A model generated the notes under the pieces. The model was not told where the DNA came from, made no database searches, and was given only the letters and a program-made list of their open reading frames with translations. Shown piece by piece: positions 8,578 to 16,807 of a stretch of 64,000 bases of DNA; within the stretch, counting starts at the first letter, position 1, and every line of letters starts with the position of its first letter. Origin of the DNA: Gracilimonas sp017641085 (lineage in GTDB: Bacteria > Bacteroidota > Rhodothermia > Balneolales > Balneolaceae); assembly GCF_046115515.1 (NCBI RefSeq), contig NZ_CP175953.1. One strand, written 5' to 3'. The position numbers were made by a program, and so were the translations under genes.

Positions 8578-8942
8578 AAATTTTAATTGATATGAATTTA
8601 AGTCCAGCTTGGGTGGGCTTTTTTCAGGCAAAATCAATAGGAGCTGTACATTGGAGTGAAATTGGTAAAATGGATGCACCGGATAAGCAGATTTTAGAAT
8701 ATGCGAAGGAACATAATTTTGTCATATTTACTCATGATCTGGACTTTGGAAATATATTAGCGGTAAGTGGAGGCCAGTTTCCGAGTGTTATTCAGATTCG
8801 AACTTTGGATACCAATCCAAGTGTACTTTCCCCAATTGTTTTTAAAGCGTTAAGGCAATATAAAACGCATTTAGAAAGCGGAGCTTTAATAACGGTTGAT
8901 CTCACCAAAGCAAGGGCCACAATCCTGCCTATACCACGATAG
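8574..8942 (+). CDS. DUF5615 PIN-like toxin candidate
   Basis: A 122-residue DUF5615 protein with a PIN-like (Mut7-C-like) fold, the usual partner of DUF433. Acidic motifs expected of the nuclease site are present: DMNLSPAW at residues 6-13, and FTHDLDFGNILA near residue 60, followed by PSVIQIR. PIN-domain toxins are metal-dependent RNases, but for DUF5615 the activity is inferred from fold and operon structure. It overlaps the antitoxin gene by 4 bp and converges on the lysine transaminase gene 12 bp away. Confidence 0.85.
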   Translation: MKILIDMNLSPAWVGFFQAKSIGAVHWSEIGKMDAPDKQILEYAKEHNFVIFTHDLDFGNILAVSGGQFPSVIQIRTLDTNPSVLSPIVFKALRQYKTHLESGALITVDLTKARATILPIPR

Positions 8943-8954
8943 AGTTTAACATGT

Positions 8955-10301
8955 TTATGCAACCGGGCATTTATCCAGCGAAGTTTTGTATGCCTTCTCA
9001 AGTATATCCAGCCCCTCATCAATCTGGTCTTGCGTAATAGTTAGCGGCGGACGGAAACGCACGGTGTTCGGACCACAGGAAAGGATCATCAGCCCGTTAT
9101 TCACGCATTCTTTGATCACGGCATCGCGGGAGTGGCCATCGGGCAGGTCGATGGCGCAGAATAATCCTTTACCTCGAGGATTGGTAAAATACTCGTGCTG
9201 GTCGGCCAGGGCTTCCAGTCGGGTTTGAAGATAATTGCCGACTTTGGCCGCATTATCAACCAGGTTCTCTTCTTCGATTACATCCAGAATACGGCCGAAG
9301 CGAACCATATCCACTAAGTTTCCACCCCAGGTAGAATTAATACGGGATGAAACATGAAAGCAATTGGTTTCAACTTCATCTACACGCTTGCCGGCCAGGA
9401 TGCCACATACCTGTGCCTTCTTACCAAACGCGAGGATGTCGGGTTTAACATAATGCTCATGAGCCCAGAATTTACCTGTCATGCCAACTCCGGTTTGAAC
9501 TTCATCGTAAATCAGTAAGGCTTCGTGTTTATCAGCTAAATCTCTTAGCGCCCGATGGAACTCCTGTCGGAAGTGACGGTCGCCACCTTCTCCCTGTATA
9601 GGTTCAATCAAAATGCAGGCGATGTCATCTTTAAACTGCTCGAAATATCGCTCGGCCTGCGCAATAGCTAGTTGCTCCTGAGCGGCTGTGTGCTGTACAT
9701 TTTCTTTGGTGGCAGGGTAGGTCATAGCAGGGCTGATTACCCGGGGCCAGTCAAATTTTGGGAAGTATTTTACTTTGTTGGGAACCGTATTGGTGACCGA
9801 CAACGTGTAGCCGGAACGCCCGTGAAATGCTTTTTCAAAGTGAAGCACTTTATGGCCTTTTTCTTCCCGGTATCCTTTTTCGAAATTCTTCTGCACCTTC
9901 CAGTCAAAGGCAACTTTCATGGCGTTTTCAACAGCTAACGCTCCACCGGAAATGAAAAAGGAATAGGGCATGTAATCGGGTATTCCAACCCGGTCGAATG
10001 ATTCCATAAACTCGGCCATGTCCTTCGTGTAGATGTCAGAGTTGGACGGTTTGTTAATGGCTACACGTCCTAATTTGGCAACAAAATCATCATCCTGAGC
10101 CAGTTTCGGGTGGTTCATCCCTAAGGGGTTAGAAGCAAAAAAAGTAAAGAAATCGAGATAGCGTTTGCCCGACTTGGAGTCGTAAAGATAAGGCCCTTCG
10201 CTTTCCTCAAGGTCGAGTACCATTTCATAACCATCGGTAAGCATATGTTTACTTAACACAGATCGAACCTGATCAGGGGTAATTGTCATACTATCTCGCA
10301 T
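8955..10301 (-). CDS. lat: L-lysine 6-transaminase
   Basis: A class-III PLP aminotransferase that moves the epsilon-amino group of lysine to 2-oxoglutarate, giving 2-aminoadipate semialdehyde. Signatures of the Lat branch are LDFFTFFASNPLGMNHP, ISGGALAVENAMK, HGRSGYTLSVTN, EPIQGEGGDRHF, YDEVQTGVGMTG and the PLP lysine in LAFGKKAQVCG. I chose the start at 10301, not an in-frame ATG at 10364, because a GGAG site lies about 8 bp before it; this gives 448 residues, close to known Lat proteins. It is transcribed alone. Together with the nearby ornithine transaminase it suggests use of basic amino acids. Confidence 0.88.
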   Translation of the reverse strand: MRDSMTITPDQVRSVLSKHMLTDGYEMVLDLEESEGPYLYDSKSGKRYLDFFTFFASNPLGMNHPKLAQDDDFVAKLGRVAINKPSNSDIYTKDMAEFMESFDRVGIPDYMPYSFFISGGALAVENAMKVAFDWKVQKNFEKGYREEKGHKVLHFEKAFHGRSGYTLSVTNTVPNKVKYFPKFDWPRVISPAMTYPATKENVQHTAAQEQLAIAQAERYFEQFKDDIACILIEPIQGEGGDRHFRQEFHRALRDLADKHEALLIYDEVQTGVGMTGKFWAHEHYVKPDILAFGKKAQVCGILAGKRVDEVETNCFHVSSRINSTWGGNLVDMVRFGRILDVIEEENLVDNAAKVGNYLQTRLEALADQHEYFTNPRGKGLFCAIDLPDGHSRDAVIKECVNNGLMILSCGPNTVRFRPPLTITQDQIDEGLDILEKAYKTSLDKCPVA

Positions 10302-10686
10302 TGTTAGCTCCTGCAATAAATTTACTGTTTCTTGGAAGCTACCAAATAGGCATTCACCTCTCAATAGCGTTTAAATTCACTAAAGTTAAAATGAGCGTAT
10401 TTCAGGCTGTGATCGGTGCGAGTGATGGAGAAGTTATGGACACCAGCCCACCGGTATATCTACGGTTTCTGAAAGGGAATCATATTCTATTAATATCTCA
10501 ATTTCAGTTTGGGGATTATTTTTGAAGTTAGGCGTCGATTAATTGAATAAGGCGCACAAATATACCCCGCGAATTTGCTCATACTTGTAACAATGTGTTT
10601 TTTACATTTCCTTAACCATTGTTGGTGAAAACTTTGCAATTATTAGAGTATATATAGGACTGGCATTCAAAGAGGCAGTTAGTAAT
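10302..10686. other. Intergenic region between lat and the TonB receptor gene
   Basis: A 385-bp region between divergent genes with no convincing gene. On the minus strand TATATTTG (10557-10564) matches the Bacteroidota -7 consensus but would leave a leader of about 250 nt for lat, with no good -33 element at the right distance. I see no riboswitch or RNA gene. Confidence 0.5.
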
Positions 10687-12936
10687 ATGAAATTTACCTC
10701 AGGTATTCTATTCATCATTTTATTCAGTTTGTTCAGCTCACCGGCCCTGTATTCGCAATCTGGTTCCATTTTGCGGTTCATTATACAGGAAGAGAGCGGC
10801 CAGCCTATTGTAAGTGCAAATGTCTTGTTGTTTGAAGGTGAAGAAGAAGACTACACAGACTACGGCGTTACCAATCGTGATGGTTTTGTAGAATTCAGGG
10901 GTCTCAAAGCCGGGCGTTACCGAATTCAAATTTCATACATCGGGTTTAAAACCTTTGAAGAGTATTATGAGATTGGGCAAGGGGAGACGGATATTCATCG
11001 CATTGCAATGGAGGAAAGCATTGGTGAATTGCAGGATCTTGAGATTGTTGAAAAAGGAGCCAAGACAGGGATGGCCGGGATAACCCGCATCCGGGCTGAA
11101 GATATTTCCAGGATTCCATCGGCAAGCCTTGAAGGTGATTTGATGGCCTACATCGAAACAATGCCCGGTGTGGTAAGTACGGGAGATCAGGGTGGGGACT
11201 TATACATCCGCGGAGGAACACCATCGCAGAACCTGGTGCTGGTTGATAACATCCCGCTGGTAAAACCTTTTCATATTTCAAACTTATTCTCTGCCTTTCC
11301 TGAAAAAGCGGTCAACAATGTATCGGTTATGGCCGGTGGATTTGACAACAGCTACATGAACAGTACCTCGGCAGTAATAGATGTAAACCTGAAAACCGGG
11401 AACCTTCAAAAGTTTTCGGGCAGTGCTTCTTTAAGCCCGTATATGTCTACCATATTCATCGAAACTCCTGTGCGTAAAGGCTTATCATCTTTATTTGTGA
11501 GTGGAAGGGCTTCAACCATCAATCAGTTTTCGGGCTACCTGGGTTCTGATGAAAAAGACATGCAGTTTTACGATATCATTTCCAGATATACCCTTCAGGG
11601 TAAAAAGTTTAATTGTAGCTTAAGCGCCATTTATACGGAAGATGAGGGGCGGATTAACACCAGCCGAAATACACGCTTGGGATGGACGAATACCGGTGCC
11701 GGCATCCGCTGTTTTGGGTTCGATGAGATGTTTGATCATCCCTTTGAAGTCTCTCTGGGATATTCCGGATTTTCGAATACAGAAGGTTCCGATTCCCGGA
11801 TTGAACGAAATTCAAGAGTTGATCAAGGGTACCTGCGGGTGGATATGCAGGAAGAAGTAGCAAACCTGACTTTTGATTATGGAGTCAATGTTTGGTATCA
11901 AAGCTTTAGCGGACAAGCCAATGAGCTTTTTACTTCTTTTGATGAAGGGATCGAAGGCATTTCGGCAATCATACAGCTTTACCTGAAAACCAAATGGCAG
12001 GTTACGCCCCGCCTGATTTTAGAACCCGGAGCCGGCACCCAGATCACGCTGAATTATTCGTCGGGACTCGAGCCACGGTTAAGGGTGCAGTACAATCCGT
12101 TTAATAACAACCGGACTGAGTTTAGCATAGCCACAGGTTTATACTCTCAAACGCTGGAAGGTATCACAGATCCCCGGGATGCCGGTTCCACCTTCACCTT
12201 GTATTCACCCACAGGATATAATGACCCTTTGCAAAAGGCATTCCACAGTATTTTTTCCTGGAGAAATCGTTTTGGCCGAAATTGGACCACAAATATGGAA
12301 GTGTATTATAAAAAGCACACCAACATACCGGTGCCACGATGGTCACAAACGGTGGGCCTGGAAACGGAAACCGTTCGGGCCGAAGGCAATACCTATGGAG
12401 CAGATTTCAGGCTGGAATATGATAACGGCCCCGTGTTTTGGTACGTGGGTTATGGGTTCGGGGAAGTAGAATACACGGCAGAAGGATCTGAACTTGGAAG
12501 ATGGCTGGGGGAAGATTTGCAAAGCTACCATCCCGGACACGATCAGCGCCATAAAGTAAATACCCTCATAAATTATAGGTTCAAAGGGTTTGACCTTAGC
12601 TTTAATTGGGAGTTTGGCAGCGGGTTTCCTTACACACAAATTTATGCGACCGACTTACTGCTTGATGTTCCATATGATGAACCTACTAAAACACCCGGTT
12701 TAGGTGCTGCCTATTACGATAAACCCTACGGAAAAAGGCTCCCGGTTTACCATCGTCTTGACGTTTCTTTAAAAAGATATTTTGACCTGTCAACATCGGT
12801 TAGGCTGGGTAGTGAAATAGGGGCAATCAATGCCTACAATCAGGATAATATTTTCTATGTGGATATTGTGGAGTATGAAGTGGTAAACCAGACCGGGATG
12901 TTGCCTTATATATCTCTGAGCGTAAGCTTTAACTGA
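10687..12936 (+). CDS. TonB-dependent receptor with N-terminal carboxypeptidase-regulatory-like domain
   Basis: A 749-residue outer-membrane receptor. A signal peptide ends near residue 24 (ALYSQ). Residues 27-110 are a CarboxypepD_reg-like beta-sandwich (SANVLLFEG, GLKAGRYRIQISYIGFKTFEE), followed by the plug (about 120-230) with TMPGVVSTGDQGGDLYIRGG and then a beta-barrel to the end. It is shorter than SusC and lacks the SusC-specific signature, so it is a CirA/FecA-like receptor. The stop overlaps a possible start of the next gene as TGATG, and two paralogous lipoproteins follow, suggesting a dedicated uptake operon. The substrate is unknown. Confidence 0.88.
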   Translation: MKFTSGILFIILFSLFSSPALYSQSGSILRFIIQEESGQPIVSANVLLFEGEEEDYTDYGVTNRDGFVEFRGLKAGRYRIQISYIGFKTFEEYYEIGQGETDIHRIAMEESIGELQDLEIVEKGAKTGMAGITRIRAEDISRIPSASLEGDLMAYIETMPGVVSTGDQGGDLYIRGGTPSQNLVLVDNIPLVKPFHISNLFSAFPEKAVNNVSVMAGGFDNSYMNSTSAVIDVNLKTGNLQKFSGSASLSPYMSTIFIETPVRKGLSSLFVSGRASTINQFSGYLGSDEKDMQFYDIISRYTLQGKKFNCSLSAIYTEDEGRINTSRNTRLGWTNTGAGIRCFGFDEMFDHPFEVSLGYSGFSNTEGSDSRIERNSRVDQGYLRVDMQEEVANLTFDYGVNVWYQSFSGQANELFTSFDEGIEGISAIIQLYLKTKWQVTPRLILEPGAGTQITLNYSSGLEPRLRVQYNPFNNNRTEFSIATGLYSQTLEGITDPRDAGSTFTLYSPTGYNDPLQKAFHSIFSWRNRFGRNWTTNMEVYYKKHTNIPVPRWSQTVGLETETVRAEGNTYGADFRLEYDNGPVFWYVGYGFGEVEYTAEGSELGRWLGEDLQSYHPGHDQRHKVNTLINYRFKGFDLSFNWEFGSGFPYTQIYATDLLLDVPYDEPTKTPGLGAAYYDKPYGKRLPVYHRLDVSLKRYFDLSTSVRLGSEIGAINAYNQDNIFYVDIVEYEVVNQTGMLPYISLSVSFN

Positions 12937-12947
12937 TGGGAGAAAGG

Positions 12948-13811
12948 ATGAAGACTTTTAAAAACACTCGTCTTTCATGTATGCTGATATTGGTGGCAGC
13001 CATATCTCTTTCATGTGATACTTCTATCGTACCCATCACGGGCGGAGATCAACAATACTCGATTTACGGGCCGCTGAATATTGCTGAATCTCCGAATTAC
13101 TTACGGGTTCATAACAGTAAAGCCGTGCTGAATGCAGAATCCACATTACCGTTAAATGTAAGCATGGAGGTTACAAACCTGAACTCAGGACTTACCGAAG
13201 TGCTGGATGACAGGCTGGTACAATTCCGGGGAATTTATACCCATAATTTCAGAATTGATATGCCCATAGAGTTCGATACCCGTTATCGGGTTGACCTTGA
13301 AGATTTAGAGACAGGAGTCACTTCAAGCTTGGTGAGTGTGACAACCAAACAATCAGAAATTACCATTCTTGAAGATAGTGTGGGATGTAATACAGCATTT
13401 AGAATACAGTTGTCGAATATTGATTTAGAGGCCGGCGAACGGCTCGATACCGAAGTGGCGGTAAAGATAGGAGATGATTGGCGCTGGACGCCAAGGAGTG
13501 TAAACCGGGTTTATGATGAAGCAGCCAAGACGCTGACTCTGTCCTGGACGCCAAATGAAATTTCAAGCTATGTGATGGGGCCATTGGATTTTCTCGAATG
13601 CTGCGAATTCACCAGTAAAAAAATTCAATTCCGGTTTACGCATATAGGCTACGTTGAAGGAAATGAAGAGGGTGTACTGCCTGATTCGTCAGAATTCAAC
13701 GGGAGTTCTGCAAATAAACAGATTGTGCTAAGTAAATATTCTGATGAGGCAGAAATACAGATAAACCCATGCAGGAATGAAAGCAGCCCGGTGGCCTGCA
13801 GTTTTAAATGA
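12948..13811 (+). CDS. Lipoprotein, first of a tandem pair downstream of the TonB receptor
   Basis: A lipoprotein of about 287 residues with a lipobox AISLSC. I prefer the ATG at 12948, which has GGAG 5 nt upstream, over an in-frame ATG at 12936 that overlaps the receptor stop. The rest looks like a two-domain, Ig-like beta protein: an N-terminal part with YSIYGPLNI and LRVHNSKA, and a C-terminal part with LEAGERLDTEVAVKIGDDW and FRFTHIGYVEG. It is clearly paralogous to the next gene. Lipoproteins in this position (for example DUF4249) are often receptor partners, but I do not see a clear DUF4249 signature. Function unknown; surface-exposed partner of the receptor is inference. Confidence 0.7.
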   Translation: MKTFKNTRLSCMLILVAAISLSCDTSIVPITGGDQQYSIYGPLNIAESPNYLRVHNSKAVLNAESTLPLNVSMEVTNLNSGLTEVLDDRLVQFRGIYTHNFRIDMPIEFDTRYRVDLEDLETGVTSSLVSVTTKQSEITILEDSVGCNTAFRIQLSNIDLEAGERLDTEVAVKIGDDWRWTPRSVNRVYDEAAKTLTLSWTPNEISSYVMGPLDFLECCEFTSKKIQFRFTHIGYVEGNEEGVLPDSSEFNGSSANKQIVLSKYSDEAEIQINPCRNESSPVACSFK

Positions 13812-13824
13812 ATCAGGAGTTACA

Positions 13825-14691
13825 ATGAGTAGATTCAAACATCTTTTAGGAGCTTTTTCAATGTTGTTATTCGGGTGCTTATCACAAGGATGTGAATCAT
13901 CAATTGATCCGATAACGCAGGAAGACAGAACATACTCAATCTACGGACCCCTGAACATTTTCCAGACACCCAACTACATACGGGTGCATGATAATAAAGC
14001 ACCTTTAAGTGAGGAAGGGACATTGCCACTTGATGTTGAGATGACCTTCACCAATTTAAGTACCGGTGAGACGGAAGTGTTGGAAGACAGCATAGTAGCA
14101 TTTGACAACGTTTATACCCACAACTTCCAAATAAACATGCCTGTTCAGTTTGACGAGCGGTACCGCATAAGCATGCAAGATGAGAAAGGCGTTAGTTATG
14201 ATATAACCTCGGTAACCACCAAACAAACGGATCTTACCGTATTAAAGGATAGCGTAACCTGCATTTCACCATTTAGAATTCGGTTAACAAACATTGATTT
14301 AGCAGCTGGAGAACGCCTTGATGCTGAAGTGGCAATTAAGGTTGGCCAGCAATGGCTATGGACCCCCAGAGAAATGGCAAGAGTACATGATGAGGACTTG
14401 GAAAACCTAACTTTGTCGTGGACTCCCTACAGCATTTCTGAATTCGTATTCGGACCCTTTGATGCCATTTCCTGCAATGGATTTTCCAGTGAAAAAATCC
14501 GGTTTAGATTTACCCATGTTGGCTATGTAGAAGGTGATGAACAGTCTAACGAGGGGGATGAAAATCTAATCCAGCCGGCGCCTGATAAACAAATCGTACT
14601 CAGCAAATATTCAGGTGAAACGGAAATACAGATTCACCCTTGCGAATTTGATGTAGATGAATCCTGCGCACCCCACCATGATCTGGACTAA
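13825..14691 (+). CDS. Lipoprotein, second of the tandem pair
   Basis: A 288-residue paralogue of the preceding gene, sharing YSIYGPLNI, RVHDNKAPL, VTTKQTDLTVL, LAAGERLDAEVAIKVGQQW, FRFTHVGYVEG and KQIVLSKYSGE along its whole length. The start at 13825 has AGGAG 7 bp upstream and lies 13 bp after the previous stop; an in-frame ATG at 13777 would overlap the previous gene. The signal peptide ends in a lipobox around LSQGC. The pair arose by tandem duplication. Divergence is greatest at the C-terminal tail. Function unknown, probably tied to the upstream receptor. Confidence 0.7.
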   Translation: MSRFKHLLGAFSMLLFGCLSQGCESSIDPITQEDRTYSIYGPLNIFQTPNYIRVHDNKAPLSEEGTLPLDVEMTFTNLSTGETEVLEDSIVAFDNVYTHNFQINMPVQFDERYRISMQDEKGVSYDITSVTTKQTDLTVLKDSVTCISPFRIRLTNIDLAAGERLDAEVAIKVGQQWLWTPREMARVHDEDLENLTLSWTPYSISEFVFGPFDAISCNGFSSEKIRFRFTHVGYVEGDEQSNEGDENLIQPAPDKQIVLSKYSGETEIQIHPCEFDVDESCAPHHDLD

Positions 14692-14729
14692 GGGCAGATT
14701 TATACAGCGGGGCAGTGCAGGTATATCTT

Positions 14730-15992
14730 CTAAGCGTTGAAGCCTGCCAATGTTTGCTTAATAATGTTCACACAATCCATCAGCTCTTCTTCAGTCATAA
14801 CCAAAGGTGGCGCAAAGCGAATGATATTACCATGCGTAGGTTTTGCGAGTAGTCCATTGTCTTTCAGCGCTACGCAAAATCTCCACGCGGTATCACTCTC
14901 CGGAGAGTCGTTGATGATGACGGCATTCAGTAGTCCTTTTCCGCGCACTTTCACAAACAGGTCAAATTCTTCAACCAGTTTATTCATCTCCTCCCGGAAG
15001 AATTCACCCAGTTTTCGGGCATTCTGAGCCAGTTTCTCATCCTGCACCACATCTAAAGCAGCCATAGCAACTTTGCAGGCCAGCGGGTTTCCACCATAAG
15101 TAGAGCCATGCTGCCCGGGTTTGATGACTTCCATAATAGGATCATCAGCCAGCACCGCTGAAACCGGGTAAGCTCCTCCGGATAAGGCCTTTCCTAAAAT
15201 GAGCATATCGGGCTTGGTATGGGTAGGCTGTCGCTCGCAATTACCGGCGCAGGTGCAATCTCCGCACACGGCAAGTAAGCTTCCGGTTCGTGCAATACCG
15301 GTCTGAATTTCATCAGCGATAAAAAGCACATTGTTTTCTTTACAAAGGGCGGCTGCCTTCGGGATGTAACCATCATCAGGTACCACAACTCCGGCTTCTC
15401 CCTGAATCGGTTCGGCCAGCAGGCCGGCGATATTCGGTTGTTTTAAAGCCTCTTGCAGTGCATCTATATCATTATATGGTATCTTGATAAAACCGGGGGT
15501 ATAAGGTCCGAAATTTTTCCGGGCATCCGGATCGTTGGAAAAAGAGATGACCGTGGTGGTCCGCCCGTGGAAGTTATTCTCCAGTACAATGATTTGCGCT
15601 TCCTGCTCAGGAATCCCCTTTTTCTCATAGGCCCATTTCCGACAAATTTTGATAGCCGTCTCAACTCCCTCGGCACCGGTGTTCATGGGAAGTACCTTAT
15701 CGAATCCAAAATAGTCGGTGATGTACTTCTCATATTCCCCAAGCACATTATTGTAGAAAGCGCGGGAGGTGAGACTGAGTGTGTTAGCCTGCTCGGTTAA
15801 AGCCTGGATTATTTTAGGATGGCTGTGCCCCTGGTTAACAGCAGAATAGGCCGATAAAAAATCATAATACTTGTTTCCTTCAGGGTCCCAGACATGAACT
15901 CCTTTTCCCTTCGATAATACTACCGGCAGGGGGTGATAATTATGAGCTCCGTATTCATTTTCCAGTGCTATAGCTTGCTTGCTGTCTATCAT
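14730..15992 (-). CDS. rocD: Ornithine--oxo-acid transaminase
   Basis: A 420-residue class-III PLP aminotransferase converting ornithine and 2-oxoglutarate to glutamate 5-semialdehyde and glutamate. Typical motifs are ENEYGAHNYHPLPVVLSKG at the start, SAYSAVNQGHSHP, NTGAEGVETAIK, NNFHGRTTT, EPIQGEAGV, ADEIQTGIARTG and the PLP lysine in ILGKALSGGAYP. A cysteine-rich insert (LAVCGDCTCAGNCERQ) sits between the last two motifs; I recall similar inserts in Bacteroidota RocD, and it could be a metal-binding loop. The start at 15992 begins at the conserved region; an ATG at 16037 would add 15 unconserved residues. Confidence 0.93.
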   Translation of the reverse strand: MIDSKQAIALENEYGAHNYHPLPVVLSKGKGVHVWDPEGNKYYDFLSAYSAVNQGHSHPKIIQALTEQANTLSLTSRAFYNNVLGEYEKYITDYFGFDKVLPMNTGAEGVETAIKICRKWAYEKKGIPEQEAQIIVLENNFHGRTTTVISFSNDPDARKNFGPYTPGFIKIPYNDIDALQEALKQPNIAGLLAEPIQGEAGVVVPDDGYIPKAAALCKENNVLFIADEIQTGIARTGSLLAVCGDCTCAGNCERQPTHTKPDMLILGKALSGGAYPVSAVLADDPIMEVIKPGQHGSTYGGNPLACKVAMAALDVVQDEKLAQNARKLGEFFREEMNKLVEEFDLFVKVRGKGLLNAVIINDSPESDTAWRFCVALKDNGLLAKPTHGNIIRFAPPLVMTEEELMDCVNIIKQTLAGFNA

Positions 15993-16068
15993 AAATTTCT
16001 TTAATTCGAGTTTCCCGAAAATTACTAAATCGAACAATGAAAGATTAACAAGAAATCTAAAAAATCTC

Positions 16069-16099
16069 TTGATATCGGTTGGGTAAAAGTCGTATATTG
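16069..16099 (+). promoter_or_regulatory. Promoter of the initiator tRNA gene
   Basis: TTG (16069-16071) and TATATTG (16093-16099) are separated by 21 bp, close to the Bacteroidota TTG/TAnnTTTG spacing, and end 11 bp before the mature tRNA 5' end. Confidence 0.45.
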
Positions 16100-16110
16100 A
16101 AAGCCTTCAC

Positions 16111-16183
<73 letters not shown>

Positions 16184-16187
16184 CTAT

Positions 16188-16223
16188 AAAAGCCTTCTGA
16201 TTAAGTTCGGAAGGCTTTTTTAT
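16188..16223 (+). terminator. Terminator of the tRNA-fMet gene
   Basis: AAGCCTTC and GAAGGCTT form the stem around an 11-nt loop, followed by a run of T. It starts 5 nt after the tRNA and is repeated, with two base changes, after the tRNA remnant at 16572. Confidence 0.9.
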
Positions 16224-16246
16224 TTTGGGCAGAAAAATGGGGTACT

Positions 16247-16501
16247 ATGTACAAAGTTTATACGCTGTATTCGGCAAATCATGAAAAAATTTATATCGGA
16301 TACACTTCTAACCTGGAGCAGGGCATGTTGTCACATAATAAACTGGGGAAGAAAGGTTGGACAATTAAATATCGCCCATGGAAGATTATCTTCTATGAGG
16401 AATTCGAAACAAAACCTGAAGCCATGAAAAGAGAGAAAGAGTTGAAGTCTGCAAAGGGCAGAGAATATATATGGAAACAAGTGCAAGAAAAATTTGGGTA
16501 G
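16247..16501 (+). CDS. Small GIY-YIG nuclease-like protein
   Basis: An 84-residue single-domain GIY-YIG protein (UPF0213/UvrC N-terminal-like). It has VYTLYSANHEKIYIGYTS for the GIY...YIG pair, HNKLGKKGW, YRPWKIIFYEEF and KREKELKSAKGRE. The position four residues before the conserved His (R-x3-H in I-TevI and relatives) is Gly in EQGMLSH, so the catalytic arginine appears missing and activity is doubtful. The gene lies between the tRNA-fMet terminator and a decayed second copy of the tRNA 3' part. Its stop codon TAG is formed by that copy (GGTAGCTC). It looks like the cargo of a duplication or small mobile unit, not a cellular pathway gene. Confidence 0.75.
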   Translation: MYKVYTLYSANHEKIYIGYTSNLEQGMLSHNKLGKKGWTIKYRPWKIIFYEEFETKPEAMKREKELKSAKGREYIWKQVQEKFG

Positions 16502-16571
16502 CTCGTCGGGCTCTTATCCGCCGGCTGGCGGACGCAGGTTCTCCCGTATCCGGGATGCCCCCGCCACTATC
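16497..16571 (+). repeat. Decayed copy of the tRNA-fMet 3' part (direct repeat of 16128-16187)
   Basis: From GGTAGCTCGTCGGGCTC (16497-16513, identical to 16128-16144) the sequence follows the tRNA: GCAGGTTC at 16534-16541 and TGCCCCCGCCACTA at 16556-16569. Two blocks differ. The anticodon-loop/variable block is replaced by 20 nt containing TCCGCC-GGCT-GGCGGA, and the T-loop by the hairpin TCCCG-TATC-CGGGA. No anticodon remains, so this is not a functional tRNA. The copy continues into a second terminator. Confidence 0.85.
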
Positions 16572-16605
16572 AAAGCCTTCTGATTAAGTTCAGAAGGCTT
16601 TTTTT
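16572..16605 (+). terminator. Duplicated terminator after the tRNA remnant
   Basis: Near-identical to the tRNA terminator at 16188: stem AAGCCTTC/GAAGGCTT, same TGATTAAGTTC loop, T7 tail. It now serves the GIY-YIG ORF. Confidence 0.85.
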
Positions 16606-16807
16606 ATTTTGGGGAGAAAAGGCTGAACTATTACACAAAAATCAGCCTTTATTTTCACGTGGCTCATCCTGATTTGTTATCAAAGGTATGTTATTAGGAG
16701 AATCCTATAATAATTAAAGCTTTTACAGGTTATTGAATGGAATTGTTGGAAGCTTATCTTATAATTCGACATCGAAACTATTTAAAATTGATATTGTTCG
16801 TTACTTG

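Noticed and set aside
8955..10364. Longer start for lat at 10364
   Set aside because: It would add 21 residues outside the family pattern, while the ATG at 10301 has a GGAG site and matches family length.
10283..10525. Plus-strand ORF of 80 residues upstream of the TonB receptor
   Set aside because: It overlaps the start of lat on the other strand, has no ribosome-binding site and no recognisable content.
16497..16571. Second tRNA gene next to tRNA-fMet
   Set aside because: The anticodon block and T-loop are replaced by unrelated palindromes and the 5' part is absent, so it cannot fold as a tRNA.
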